From contig JANOYC010000158.1 in assembly GCA_031428675.1 (NCBI GenBank), forward strand, positions 1 to 7,299: a stretch of 7,299 nucleotides of DNA, in the 5' to 3' direction. The number at the start of each line of letters is the position of its first letter. The stretch's first letter is position 1. Shown here in pieces: positions 1-5,440 of the stretch. The DNA comes from JANOYC01 sp031428675. GTDB taxonomy: Bacteria > Actinomycetota > Actinomycetes > Actinomycetales > Microbacteriaceae. The notes below the pieces were generated by a model, which was given only the letters and a program-made list of their open reading frames with translations, had not been told where the DNA came from and searched no databases. Made by a program: the position numbers and the translations under genes.

Positions 1-76
1 CGAACACCGAGCGCATGGTGAAGTCACGCCGCGTGTCAACGGGGCGTTCGGAAGGCGATCGCGGCGGGGAGTTCAC
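1..76 (-). CDS. Partial unidentified protein, N-terminus only (cut by window edge)
   Basis: Reading the minus strand leftwards gives an open frame that runs off the window. I chose the GTG at 76-74 because AGGAG (85-89) sits 8 nt upstream. An in-frame ATG at 103-101 would add nine residues but has no visible ribosome binding site. The 25 visible residues are polar, with several Pro, Ser and Arg, and end in DFTMRSVF, where a hydrophobic stretch could be starting. That would suit the cytoplasmic leader of a membrane protein such as a transporter, but this is a guess. It lies on the same strand as thiD, about 230 bp downstream and beyond a strong hairpin, so it is probably a separate transcription unit. 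It cannot be identified from this fragment. Confidence 0.4.
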   Translation of the reverse strand, partial: MNSPPRSPSERPVDTRRDFTMRSVF

Positions 77-130
77 GCCGCTGGCTCCTACGGTATTGGT
101 CATGCGACCAGTATTCAATCCTGGCCTACG

Positions 131-157
131 GCGACTGTGTCAGTCGCATTGCGCAAT
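131..157. promoter_or_regulatory. Adjacent inverted repeats upstream of the edge gene
   Basis: Positions 131-147 form a perfect 7-bp stem (GCGACTG/CAGTCGC) with a 3-nt loop. They are followed directly by the perfect 10-bp palindrome ATTGCGCAAT (148-157), then GTTAAC (159-164). The cluster lies 28-55 bp upstream of the ATG at 103. It could be an operator for the edge gene or a small hairpin in a transcript. A 10-bp palindrome alone is expected several times by chance in 7 kb, so only the clustering is suggestive. Confidence 0.25.
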
Positions 158-204
158 CGTTAACAACCGGCCTGCGACGTTACACCCTTGTTTCGCCAGG
201 GCGG

Positions 205-250
205 CCTCGCACGTACGCAGCTTGCGCGCGCATTGCGACCTCGCACGCAG
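205..250. repeat. Imperfect direct repeat pair downstream of thiD
   Basis: CCTCGCACGTACGCAG (205-220) recurs as CCTCGCACGCAG (239-250), differing mainly by a missing internal stretch. The second copy forms part of the left arm and loop of the hairpin at 235-264. The palindrome TGCGCGCGCA (223-232) lies between the copies. No function can be assigned; it may reflect local duplication in non-coding DNA. Confidence 0.35.
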
Positions 251-264
251 GGCCGCGAGGTCGC
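235..264 (-). terminator. Hairpin downstream of thiD, probable operon terminator
   Basis: GCGACCTCGC (235-244) pairs perfectly with GCGAGGTCGC (255-264), giving a 10-bp, mostly G/C stem with a 10-nt loop. It starts 42 nt after the thiD stop on the minus strand. No T-run follows on either strand, which is common for actinobacterial terminator hairpins. A perfect 10-bp stem exactly at an operon end is unlikely by chance, so termination or 3'-end protection of the thiOSGFD transcript is the natural reading. Confidence 0.6.
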
Positions 265-306
265 TGCACTTGCCACTCGCAACGATTTCAGGGATAGGTG
301 CCAGTC

Positions 307-1104
307 TCACCGGTTGTAGAAATGGTGGACGGGTCCGCGCCCGTGACCCACGTCGAGATCGTCTGCTGCCCGGAGCGCCCCGGAGAGCCATCTCTTGGCA
401 TCCCGGATCGTGGACGTCCAATCAGGGCGGTTGGGGCGCAGAGCCGCAACCGCTGAGGAGAGCGAGCAGCCTGTTCCGTGAGTGTTCTGAGTGCGGACAC
501 GTGCGCCCGCAAAGGTGATCGCACCCTCGGGTCCGGCGAACACGTCGACCGCAGCCTCCGTCGAGGGCAGATGGCCGCCTTTCACGAGTGCCCGCGCACC
601 CCACCTCTCGTAAATTTGCTGTGCCTGCCGGAGCATCGCTTCCTTATCTTCGGCCGCAGGCGCATCGAGGAGAACCGAAGCCTCGGCAAGGTTCGGCGTC
701 ACGACCGAGACCAGCGGAAGCAAGCGGCGGATGGCGGCGACCCCGTCCTGCGAAAAGAGGACATCGCCGCTGGTGGCCACCATCACCGGATCCAGAACCA
801 CCTGCTCGAAGCAGTGGCCGCTGAGAAACTCGGCGACGGCCTCCGCGATTTCCGCAGTGGCGAGCATCCCGATCTTGATGGCATCGATGTGGACGTCCTC
901 GATCAGGGTGTTCAACTGCTGGACTACGAAATCGGCTGGGATCGGGTATACGCCGGTGACGCCCTGCGTATTTTGGGCAGTCAACGCCGTGATCACGGTC
1001 GTCCCGTACGCACCAAGCGCGCTGAACGTTTTCAGGTCCGCCTGAATACCGGCGCCTCCGGACGGGTCGCTTCCTGCAATGCTCAGGGCGATGACGCTGC
1101 TCAC
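307..1104 (-). CDS. thiD: Hydroxymethylpyrimidine/phosphomethylpyrimidine kinase ThiD
   Basis: ThiD is a cytosolic ribokinase-fold enzyme that phosphorylates HMP and then HMP-P to HMP-PP, the pyrimidine substrate of ThiE. With the GTG start at 1104 the protein has 265 residues, close to the 266 of E. coli ThiD. Visible hallmarks are AGSDPSGGAGIQADLKTF near residues 10-27, TAQNTQGV at 42-49, KIGML at 77-81, LDPVM at 104-108, VTPN at 135-138, KGGH at 175-178, and HGTGC at 209-213, whose Cys lines the active site in Salmonella ThiD. The C-terminal GHGRGPVHHF also matches the family. The GTG was preferred because GAGG (1111-1114) lies 6 nt upstream. An in-frame ATG at 1128-1126 would add eight residues but has only a weak site. 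It is the last gene of the operon, 34 bp after thiF with this start. No fused ThiE or TenA domain is present. Confidence 0.95.
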   Translation of the reverse strand: MSSVIALSIAGSDPSGGAGIQADLKTFSALGAYGTTVITALTAQNTQGVTGVYPIPADFVVQQLNTLIEDVHIDAIKIGMLATAEIAEAVAEFLSGHCFEQVVLDPVMVATSGDVLFSQDGVAAIRRLLPLVSVVTPNLAEASVLLDAPAAEDKEAMLRQAQQIYERWGARALVKGGHLPSTEAAVDVFAGPEGAITFAGARVRTQNTHGTGCSLSSAVAALRPNRPDWTSTIRDAKRWLSGALRAADDLDVGHGRGPVHHFYNR

Positions 1105-1110
1105 TGTGGT

Positions 1111-1114
1111 CCTC
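1111..1114 (-). promoter_or_regulatory. Ribosome binding site favouring the thiD GTG start
   Basis: GAGG on the minus strand lies 6 nt before GTG at 1104-1102. The competing ATG at 1128 is preceded by no comparable motif at normal spacing. Both starts lie just beyond the thiF stop codon (1141-1139), so translational coupling is possible for either. Confidence 0.5.
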
Positions 1115-1138
1115 GCTGGCTGGGGCATCGCAGCGCCA

Positions 1139-2320
1139 TCACACTTCTTCCGTTTTTTGATCTGCGGCCCAGGCGGCGGCTCCTCCGGAGAGACTGCGAA
1201 CGTTTGTGTAGCCTGCGGCGGACAGCATCCGTGCGGCCCGATCGGAGCGCGGGCCGCTTTGGCAGTGCACGATGATTGCCGCCTCTTTGTTCGTTCCGGC
1301 GAGTTCAGGAAGCTGCATGAGGAGCCCCAGAGGGAGAAGACGCGACCCGGGTAGCGGGTTCGCGTCGTGTTCCCATTTCTCTCGCACGTCGAAGAATTCG
1401 AATGCACTGGATCCCTTTTTACGGTCTCGGAGGAGTGAGCCAAGCTCGTCAGGGCTGACGTACTCGACTGGGCTTGCTCCTGGTTCGTGCGTGCCGCAGA
1501 ACTGCTCGTAGTCACCGAGTGCGGTGATTGTGGGTGTTTCGGGATCTTTCATGAGCCGGAATTCTTGCCAGCGTGCGTTGAGAGCGTCGTAGTGGGCGAC
1601 CCGCCCGATGAGGGGTGAGCCCATGCCAGTGATAATTTTTACGGTTTCTGCGGCCATGAGCGCTCCAGCAATTCCGCAGAGCATGCCGAGCACCCCAGCT
1701 TCACCGCACGACGGCACGGAACCCGGCTCCGGGGGGTCAGGGTAGAGGTCTCGGTAGGTCGGGCCGTGGGCGCTCCAGAAGACGCTCACCTGAGCACCGA
1801 ACTGAGAGAGAGCCCCCCAGACACTGGGTTTGCCGAGAAGGGTGGTGACGTCGCTGACGAGATACCGTGTGGCGAAGTTGTCGGCGCCGTCGATCACAAT
1901 GTCGTACTCACCAACGATCTGAAGAGCGTTGTCCGCCGTCAACCGGCAGTGGTGTTCGACGACTGTCACACCCGGGTTGATGGCGAGGATAGCTTCCTGC
2001 GCGGAGGTCACCTTAGTCCGACCGACGTTCGCCGTCGTGTGGAGGATCTGGCGTTGCAGGTTGCTGAGCTCGACCTGGTCGTCGTCGATGATCCCGATGG
2101 ATCCGATTCCGGCGGCAGCGAGGTAGAGAAGGATCGGGGAGCCGAGCCCTCCGGCTCCGATAACGAGCACCCGAGCGTTGCTGATGCGCAGCTGCCCCAC
2201 CACGTTCAGAGAGGGCAGCATGATGTGGCGTGAATAGCGTTCCGTCTCGCCAGCCGATAGTGATCTACCGGGTTCGACCAATGGCGGCAAGGCCGCTTGG
2301 CGGGTGTACGCGTCCGTCAT
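1139..2320 (-). CDS. thiF: ThiS adenylyltransferase ThiF / MoeZ-type E1 with C-terminal rhodanese domain
   Basis: This 393-residue protein is built like actinobacterial MoeZ. An E1-like adenylating domain (about 25-265) activates the C-terminal Gly of a ubiquitin-like sulfur carrier, and a rhodanese domain (about 284-388) handles sulfur. Seen in sequence: the nucleotide-binding GAGGLGSP (55-62), acidic DDDQVELSNLQRQ (79-91), DGADNFATRY (144-153), VPSCGEAG with the E1-type Cys205, and the rhodanese loop CQSGPRS with Cys353. The paired CxxC zinc ligands of E. coli ThiF and MoeB are absent, as in M. tuberculosis MoeZ. Its place after thiS and thiG implies that ThiS is a substrate; MoeZ relatives can also serve MoaD or CysO, so a wider role is possible. 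Its ATG overlaps the thiG stop by 4 bp (ATGA, 2320-2317). AAGGA (2332-2336) is 11 nt upstream, rather far, so coupling to thiG translation is likely. Confidence 0.93.
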   Translation of the reverse strand: MTDAYTRQAALPPLVEPGRSLSAGETERYSRHIMLPSLNVVGQLRISNARVLVIGAGGLGSPILLYLAAAGIGSIGIIDDDQVELSNLQRQILHTTANVGRTKVTSAQEAILAINPGVTVVEHHCRLTADNALQIVGEYDIVIDGADNFATRYLVSDVTTLLGKPSVWGALSQFGAQVSVFWSAHGPTYRDLYPDPPEPGSVPSCGEAGVLGMLCGIAGALMAAETVKIITGMGSPLIGRVAHYDALNARWQEFRLMKDPETPTITALGDYEQFCGTHEPGASPVEYVSPDELGSLLRDRKKGSSAFEFFDVREKWEHDANPLPGSRLLPLGLLMQLPELAGTNKEAAIIVHCQSGPRSDRAARMLSAAGYTNVRSLSGGAAAWAADQKTEEV

Positions 2321-3090
2321 AAGTCAGGTCGTCCTTCCATGTCGGACGAAGCGAGGGACGTGTGGCGGCGCGGAATGCGCCCTGAGCGGTAGGCGAGCCG
2401 GCCGGCGATGACGGCGTGGCGGAATGCGGTTGCCATGCCGACAGGGTCTTGCGCGCGGGTCACTGCGGTGGCGAGCAGGACCGCGTCGCAGCCGAGCTCC
2501 ATGGCGAACGCTGCGTCAGAAGCGGTGCCGATTCCAGCATCCAGCACGACGGGGACGGCGGCTCGGTCGACAATCATGGAGATGTTGTGCGGGTTCAAAA
2601 TTCCTAGCCCTGTGCCGATGGGCGCACCCAACGGCATCACGGCAGCAGCTCCTAAGCCCTCCAATCGGCGGGCGAGTGCCGGATCGTCGTTGGTGTAGGC
2701 CAGGACAGTGAACCCGTTTGCGACGAGCTGTTCGGTAGCGTCGACGAGTTCGACGGCGTCGGGCAGCAGCGAGCGTTCGTCAGCGATCACCTCGAGCTTG
2801 ATCCAATTCGTCTCCAGAGCCTCTCGCGCGAGCTCTGCGGTGAGAACCGCTTCTCGAGCCGTGAGGCACCCTGCGGTGTTGGGAAGAAGCCGGATACCCA
2901 GGTTGGTGACGAGATCGAACAGCGAGGTCCCGTTTCCTGGTTGGTGGCGGCGCAGCGCAACGGTGGTGAGTTCGGTACCAGACGCATGAAGAGCATCGCT
3001 CAGCCCGGAATGGCTGGGGGCGCCACCGGTGCCCATAATGAGACGGGACTCGAATGGGACGCCGTCGATCATGAATGAATCCGTGGACAT
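2317..3090 (-). CDS. thiG: Thiazole synthase ThiG
   Basis: ThiG is the TIM-barrel enzyme that joins 1-deoxy-xylulose 5-phosphate, the sulfur of ThiS thiocarboxylate and dehydroglycine to form thiazole phosphate; it normally works as a complex with ThiS. The 257 residues match the usual length. Landmarks are SRLIMGTGG at 15-23, LLPNTAGC at 68-75, NWIKLEVI with Lys98 as the expected Schiff-base lysine, LAYTNDDP at about 130-137, MPLGAPIGTGLGI in the phosphate-binding region, and VVLDAGIGTASDA near 180. The ATG at 3090 is chosen because GGAGG lies 6 nt upstream; longer readings would run through thiS. It starts 2 nt after the thiS stop and overlaps thiF by 4 bp. The C-terminal tail past residue 240 is Ser/Arg-rich and poorly conserved in the family. 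Confidence 0.96.
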   Translation of the reverse strand: MSTDSFMIDGVPFESRLIMGTGGAPSHSGLSDALHASGTELTTVALRRHQPGNGTSLFDLVTNLGIRLLPNTAGCLTAREAVLTAELAREALETNWIKLEVIADERSLLPDAVELVDATEQLVANGFTVLAYTNDDPALARRLEGLGAAAVMPLGAPIGTGLGILNPHNISMIVDRAAVPVVLDAGIGTASDAAFAMELGCDAVLLATAVTRAQDPVGMATAFRHAVIAGRLAYRSGRIPRRHTSLASSDMEGRPDL

Positions 3091-3092
3091 GG

Positions 3093-3332
3093 TCAGCCTC
3101 CCTGCGTAGCGGTGACGAGCTCGACGATGTCGCCGTCGGCGAGTAGGTCGCTGAACCAACGGCTCCGGGGAACGACCTCCGAGTTCTTTGCGACAGCGAT
3201 GCCGAGGCGACGGCCATCCTGTGTTCGACCGTCCGGGTGGAGAGTCCTGCCGATTTCGGACGACACGACATCGCCTACGGTGGAATCGATGGCAACAGCC
3301 TGGGGTTTCCCGTTAATGGTGATGCGGATCAC
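3093..3332 (-). CDS. thiS: Sulfur carrier protein ThiS
   Basis: ThiS is a ubiquitin-like carrier whose C-terminal Gly is adenylated by ThiF, converted to a thiocarboxylate and used by ThiG as sulfur donor. The 79-residue protein starts with MIRITINGKP, contains GIAVAKNSEVVPRSRW in the middle, and ends with DIVELVTATQGG, carrying the diagnostic Gly-Gly. It is longer than the roughly 66 residues of E. coli ThiS because of a polar loop around residues 28-41 (HPDGRTQDG); I think such loops occur in other actinobacterial ThiS proteins, but this is from memory. The start is GTG (3332-3330) behind AAGGAG at 5-nt spacing. It sits 9 nt after thiO and 2 nt before thiG. Confidence 0.95.
   Translation of the reverse strand: MIRITINGKPQAVAIDSTVGDVVSSEIGRTLHPDGRTQDGRRLGIAVAKNSEVVPRSRWFSDLLADGDIVELVTATQGG
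3097..3101 (-). promoter_or_regulatory. thiG ribosome binding site inside the thiS Gly-Gly codons
   Basis: The last sense codons of thiS, GGA GGC, give GGAGG in register 6 nt before the thiG ATG at 3090. The same bases therefore encode the essential C-terminal Gly-Gly of ThiS and bind the ribosome for thiG. Ribosomes finishing thiS must cover this site, which predicts coupling of the two partners. Confidence 0.75.
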
Positions 3333-3337
3333 TGGTG

Positions 3338-3343
3338 CTCCTT
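3338..3343 (-). promoter_or_regulatory. thiS ribosome binding site, fixing a GTG start
   Basis: AAGGAG on the minus strand lies 5 nt before GTG at 3332-3330 and overlaps the TAA stop of thiO. It is a near-ideal site and supports the GTG as the thiS start. Confidence 0.7.
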
Positions 3344-4595
3344 AGAAGGGGTTTGGTGCGAGGGCGAACCGGTCCGGGCTGAAGGGTGCCCATCGTGCGT
3401 CGTTCATGCCGTCCACCAGTTGACGGCAGAGTTCCGCGGCGACCGGTGTGAGAAGGACTCCGTGGCGGAAGAAGCCGGTCGCGATGATGAGTCCGTCGAT
3501 GGTCGACCCGTCCCGGTGGTGGACCCGACCGAGGAGGGGCTTGTTGTCAGGTGTCCCGGGACGCGCCCGTGCCATGACCTCTGTGATGTCGGCCTCGGCA
3601 ATAGCTGGAAGAATTTCCTGCGCATCCCGGAGAAGTTCGAAGATGCCCCGCGCAGAGACACCCGAAGTGCCCGTTTCCCGTTGTGTTGCCCCGATGACCG
3701 CAGTGCCGTCCACACGGGGAACGATATAGACAGCGTTACCGTGGACGACGGCGCGAATCGTGGCATTGAGGAGAGGTTGTAGGGATTCTGGGACGGCGAC
3801 GCGAACGATGTCGCCGAAAACAGGACGAAGCGGCAGGGATAGCCCCGGAGGAAGGCCTTGAAGGTCCCCCGCGGCCAGACCGTTCGCGACGATGACCTCG
3901 TCAGCGCCGACTTTGCTGTCGTCGTCGAAGCACACGCCGACCACCCGGGATGAGGGATCGTCGGGGTGTTCGTGCAGCAACCGCGTCACGAGGCGATGCT
4001 TGAAATATGCCACGCCGAAGTGTGCCTCAGGGTCTGTCAAGGCTTCGCGGAGGGCGGTCGCCAAAAGTCGGGGGTCGACCTGATGGTCATTCGTGACCCT
4101 GTAGGCGGCCGACAACTGGGGAGACAGCAGTGGTTCTCGGGTTCGTGCATCCCGGATCGTCAGACGGACGACCGGCAGATCGTGTGAGAGCTGCTTTTCG
4201 TAGAGATCCTGGAGGGCTTTCCTGTCGCCGGTATCGACGCCGACCAGCAGCGTCTCAGTCGTCCGGAAACCGGTCTCTCGGCCTAGATCTGTGAGGGTTT
4301 GAATGAATGCGGGGTAGAGGCGGGCAGATTGGAGTGTCAACCCGAGAAGTTCTTCCTCCTGATAGTGGTACTCGGTGACGGGTGCCAGCATTCCCGCCGC
4401 CGCCCGGGTCGCCCCCATGGCCGGATCGGGATCGATGACGCAGACACTGCGCCCTGTCCGGGCGAGAGCCCACGCGATACCCAAGCCGACGATGCCGGCT
4501 CCGATCACAGCGACATCGACGCGAGATGCGCCTCCCGGCACCGTCGAGACCGATGGTTGCAGCCGATTAGGGTGAAAGGATGGATGTGACGTCAT
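3342..4595 (-). CDS. thiO: Glycine oxidase ThiO
   Basis: ThiO is an FAD-dependent amine oxidase of the DAO family that converts glycine to the imine (dehydroglycine) used by ThiG, the oxygen-dependent alternative to ThiH. The protein has 417 residues from ATG 4595. The Rossmann motif VAVIGAGIVGLG lies at about 28-39 and the acidic ribose-binding VCVIDPDP at 51-58. It also has AAAGMLAP at 65-72, a central substrate domain, NAVYIVPR followed by VIGATQRETG, and a C-terminal FAD loop IIATGFFRHGVLLTP in which the Arg corresponds to the substrate-carboxylate Arg of Bacillus glycine oxidase. It is first in the thiO-thiS-thiG-thiF-thiD operon. The start is uncertain: ATG 4595 overlaps the thiE start by 16 bp and has only a weak AGG upstream. 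An in-frame GTG at 4541-4539 would remove the overlap and keep the FAD motif, but also lacks a ribosome binding site. Confidence 0.93.
   Translation of the reverse strand: MTSHPSFHPNRLQPSVSTVPGGASRVDVAVIGAGIVGLGIAWALARTGRSVCVIDPDPAMGATRAAAGMLAPVTEYHYQEEELLGLTLQSARLYPAFIQTLTDLGRETGFRTTETLLVGVDTGDRKALQDLYEKQLSHDLPVVRLTIRDARTREPLLSPQLSAAYRVTNDHQVDPRLLATALREALTDPEAHFGVAYFKHRLVTRLLHEHPDDPSSRVVGVCFDDDSKVGADEVIVANGLAAGDLQGLPPGLSLPLRPVFGDIVRVAVPESLQPLLNATIRAVVHGNAVYIVPRVDGTAVIGATQRETGTSGVSARGIFELLRDAQEILPAIAEADITEVMARARPGTPDNKPLLGRVHHRDGSTIDGLIIATGFFRHGVLLTPVAAELCRQLVDGMNDARWAPFSPDRFALAPNPF
4544..4573 (+). promoter_or_regulatory. Candidate thiE promoter inside the 5' end of thiO
   Basis: TCGAGA (4544-4549, four of six matches to the -35 consensus) and TAGGGT (4568-4573, a TAnnnT -10) are separated by 18 nt. 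Transcription would start close to the thiE ATG at 4580, giving a leaderless or nearly leaderless mRNA. The matches are weak and the location rests mostly on there being no intergenic space. I found no comparable candidate for thiO on the other strand. Confidence 0.22.
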
Positions 4596-5218
4596 CGCAG
4601 TTGTACCTGTGCACGGATTCCCGCACCCACCAGGGTGACTTCGCCCAATTCGTCGATGCGGCATTCGCCGGCGGAGTCGACATCATCCAGCTTCGCGACC
4701 AAACCCTCGAAGCGGGACCTCAACTCCGGGTCTTGGACGTCCTGAAAGAAGCCGCCGATCGGCACGGCAAACTGTGGGCGGTCAATAATCGCGCCGACGT
4801 CGCGGCGACTACGGGAAGCCCCGTCCTTCACCTCGGTCAGGATGACCTGCCGCTCCGGGCGGCACGGGCCCTTTTCAGTGCTCCCGTGACTTTGGGCTTG
4901 TCGACTCACACGACCGAGCAGATCGATCAAGCAAGAGCGAACGTCGACGTCGATTATTTCTGTGTGGGCCCCGTGTGGGCGACTCCGACGAAGCCGGGAC
5001 GCAAGCCGGTCGGCACCGGTCTCCTGGAATACGCGGCGGCCGTGACACCCGCGGATCGGACGTGGTTTGCGATCGGCGGCATCGACATGACGAATGTGAT
5101 GCAGGTCGTCAACGCGGGGGCCCGACGAATAGTCGTAGTCCGTGCCATCACCGAAGCGCACAAGCCTTTCGAGGCAGCGCGAGCCCTGAAGGCCGCGCTT
5201 CCTCCTCTTTCGAATTGA
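4580..5218 (+). CDS. thiE: Thiamine-phosphate synthase ThiE
   Basis: ThiE is a cytosolic TIM-barrel enzyme that couples HMP-PP with thiazole phosphate to thiamine phosphate and pyrophosphate. The 212 residues match the family's length and closely resemble mycobacterial ThiE: QLYLCTDSR at 7-15, AGGVDIIQLRD at 30-40, HLGQDDLP at 84-91 with the Mg2+-ligand Asp89, LGLSTHT, DYFCVGPVWATPTKPGR, WFAIGGID and ARRIVVVRAIT near the C-terminus. Two usually conserved positions differ: QLRDQ has Gln41 where the family has a pyrophosphate-binding Lys (Lys61 in B. subtilis), and VNNRAD has Asn70 where a Mg2+-binding Asp (Asp93) is expected. The fold is otherwise intact, so activity is unknown rather than excluded. 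ATG 4580 is preceded by AGGGTGA. A GTG at 4586 with AAGGA at 5-nt spacing is an equally good start and would shorten it by two residues. It is head to head with thiO and tail to tail with thiC. Confidence 0.94.
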   Translation: MDVTSSQLYLCTDSRTHQGDFAQFVDAAFAGGVDIIQLRDQTLEAGPQLRVLDVLKEAADRHGKLWAVNNRADVAATTGSPVLHLGQDDLPLRAARALFSAPVTLGLSTHTTEQIDQARANVDVDYFCVGPVWATPTKPGRKPVGTGLLEYAAAVTPADRTWFAIGGIDMTNVMQVVNAGARRIVVVRAITEAHKPFEAARALKAALPPLSN

Positions 5219-5221
5219 ATC

Positions 5222-5242
5222 GCGCTCGGCCCAGCCGAGCGC
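5222..5242 (+). terminator. Hairpin terminator after thiE
   Basis: GCGCTCGGC (5222-5230) and GCCGAGCGC (5234-5242) form a perfect 9-bp G/C-rich stem with a 3-nt CCA loop, beginning 3 nt after the thiE stop. No T-run follows. It lies between two convergent genes, so it could also stop readthrough from thiC, whose stop is about 200 nt away on the other strand. Confidence 0.7.
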
Positions 5243-5440
5243 TGCATGGTCCGGCTTCACGCCAGCGAACCGATCAATGCTTGCAGGTGGGCAGAGTGCG
5301 TGGTCGCGTGTCATCGCTCATAATCCTTCGCGTGGGTACCCTGTTCGACGCGGCGCATGCCTAACAGGTGAGCTCGAGGCTTCGATCCCATCCTGCGCAT
5401 GTGGACGCGGAGAAAATCGGGTCGTGGTTCGCGTCGGTGG
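5243..5440. other. Non-coding gap between convergent thiE and thiC
   Basis: I see no gene here. Open frames on both strands are extensions or antisense copies of the neighbours. CATAAT (5319-5324) resembles a -10 box on the plus strand but has no -35 at proper spacing. GACGCG (5404-5409) can pair with CGCGTC (5430-5435) just past the thiC stop, a weak 6-bp stem with a long loop. A stretch around 5380-5390 resembles a tRNA T-loop, but no cloverleaf can be built around it. Confidence 0.4.

Noticed and set aside
15..518. Plus-strand open frame of 167 codons across the left gap and the end of thiD
   Set aside because: It is antisense to thiD and to the partial edge gene, crosses two hairpins, has Arg/Cys-rich composition typical of shadow frames in G/C-rich DNA, and shows no recognisable motif.
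820..825. CTGAGA on the plus strand inside the thiD region
   Set aside because: It is antisense to thiD, and none of the other TPP aptamer elements surround it.
4252..4257. CTGAGA on the minus strand within thiO, as a possible second THI box
   Set aside because: It lies inside the coding region and has no P3 hairpin before it and no GGGTAATGCCGG-type arm after it.
3160..4664. Longer starts for thiO (ATG 4664) and for thiG (up to 3159)
   Set aside because: The extra residues are non-conserved readings through thiE and thiS. Good family starts with ribosome binding sites (thiG) or less overlap (thiO) exist downstream.
4592..5314. Minus-strand open frame of 240 codons antisense to thiE, with AGGA near its ATG
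   Set aside because: It almost entirely mirrors thiE, has shadow-like Arg-rich composition and no family resemblance. The apparent ribosome binding site is a short chance match.
5370..5400. T-loop-like sequence TTCGATCCC suggesting a tRNA after thiE
   Set aside because: The flanking bases do not form a 5-bp T stem, and no acceptor, D or anticodon arms can be placed around it.
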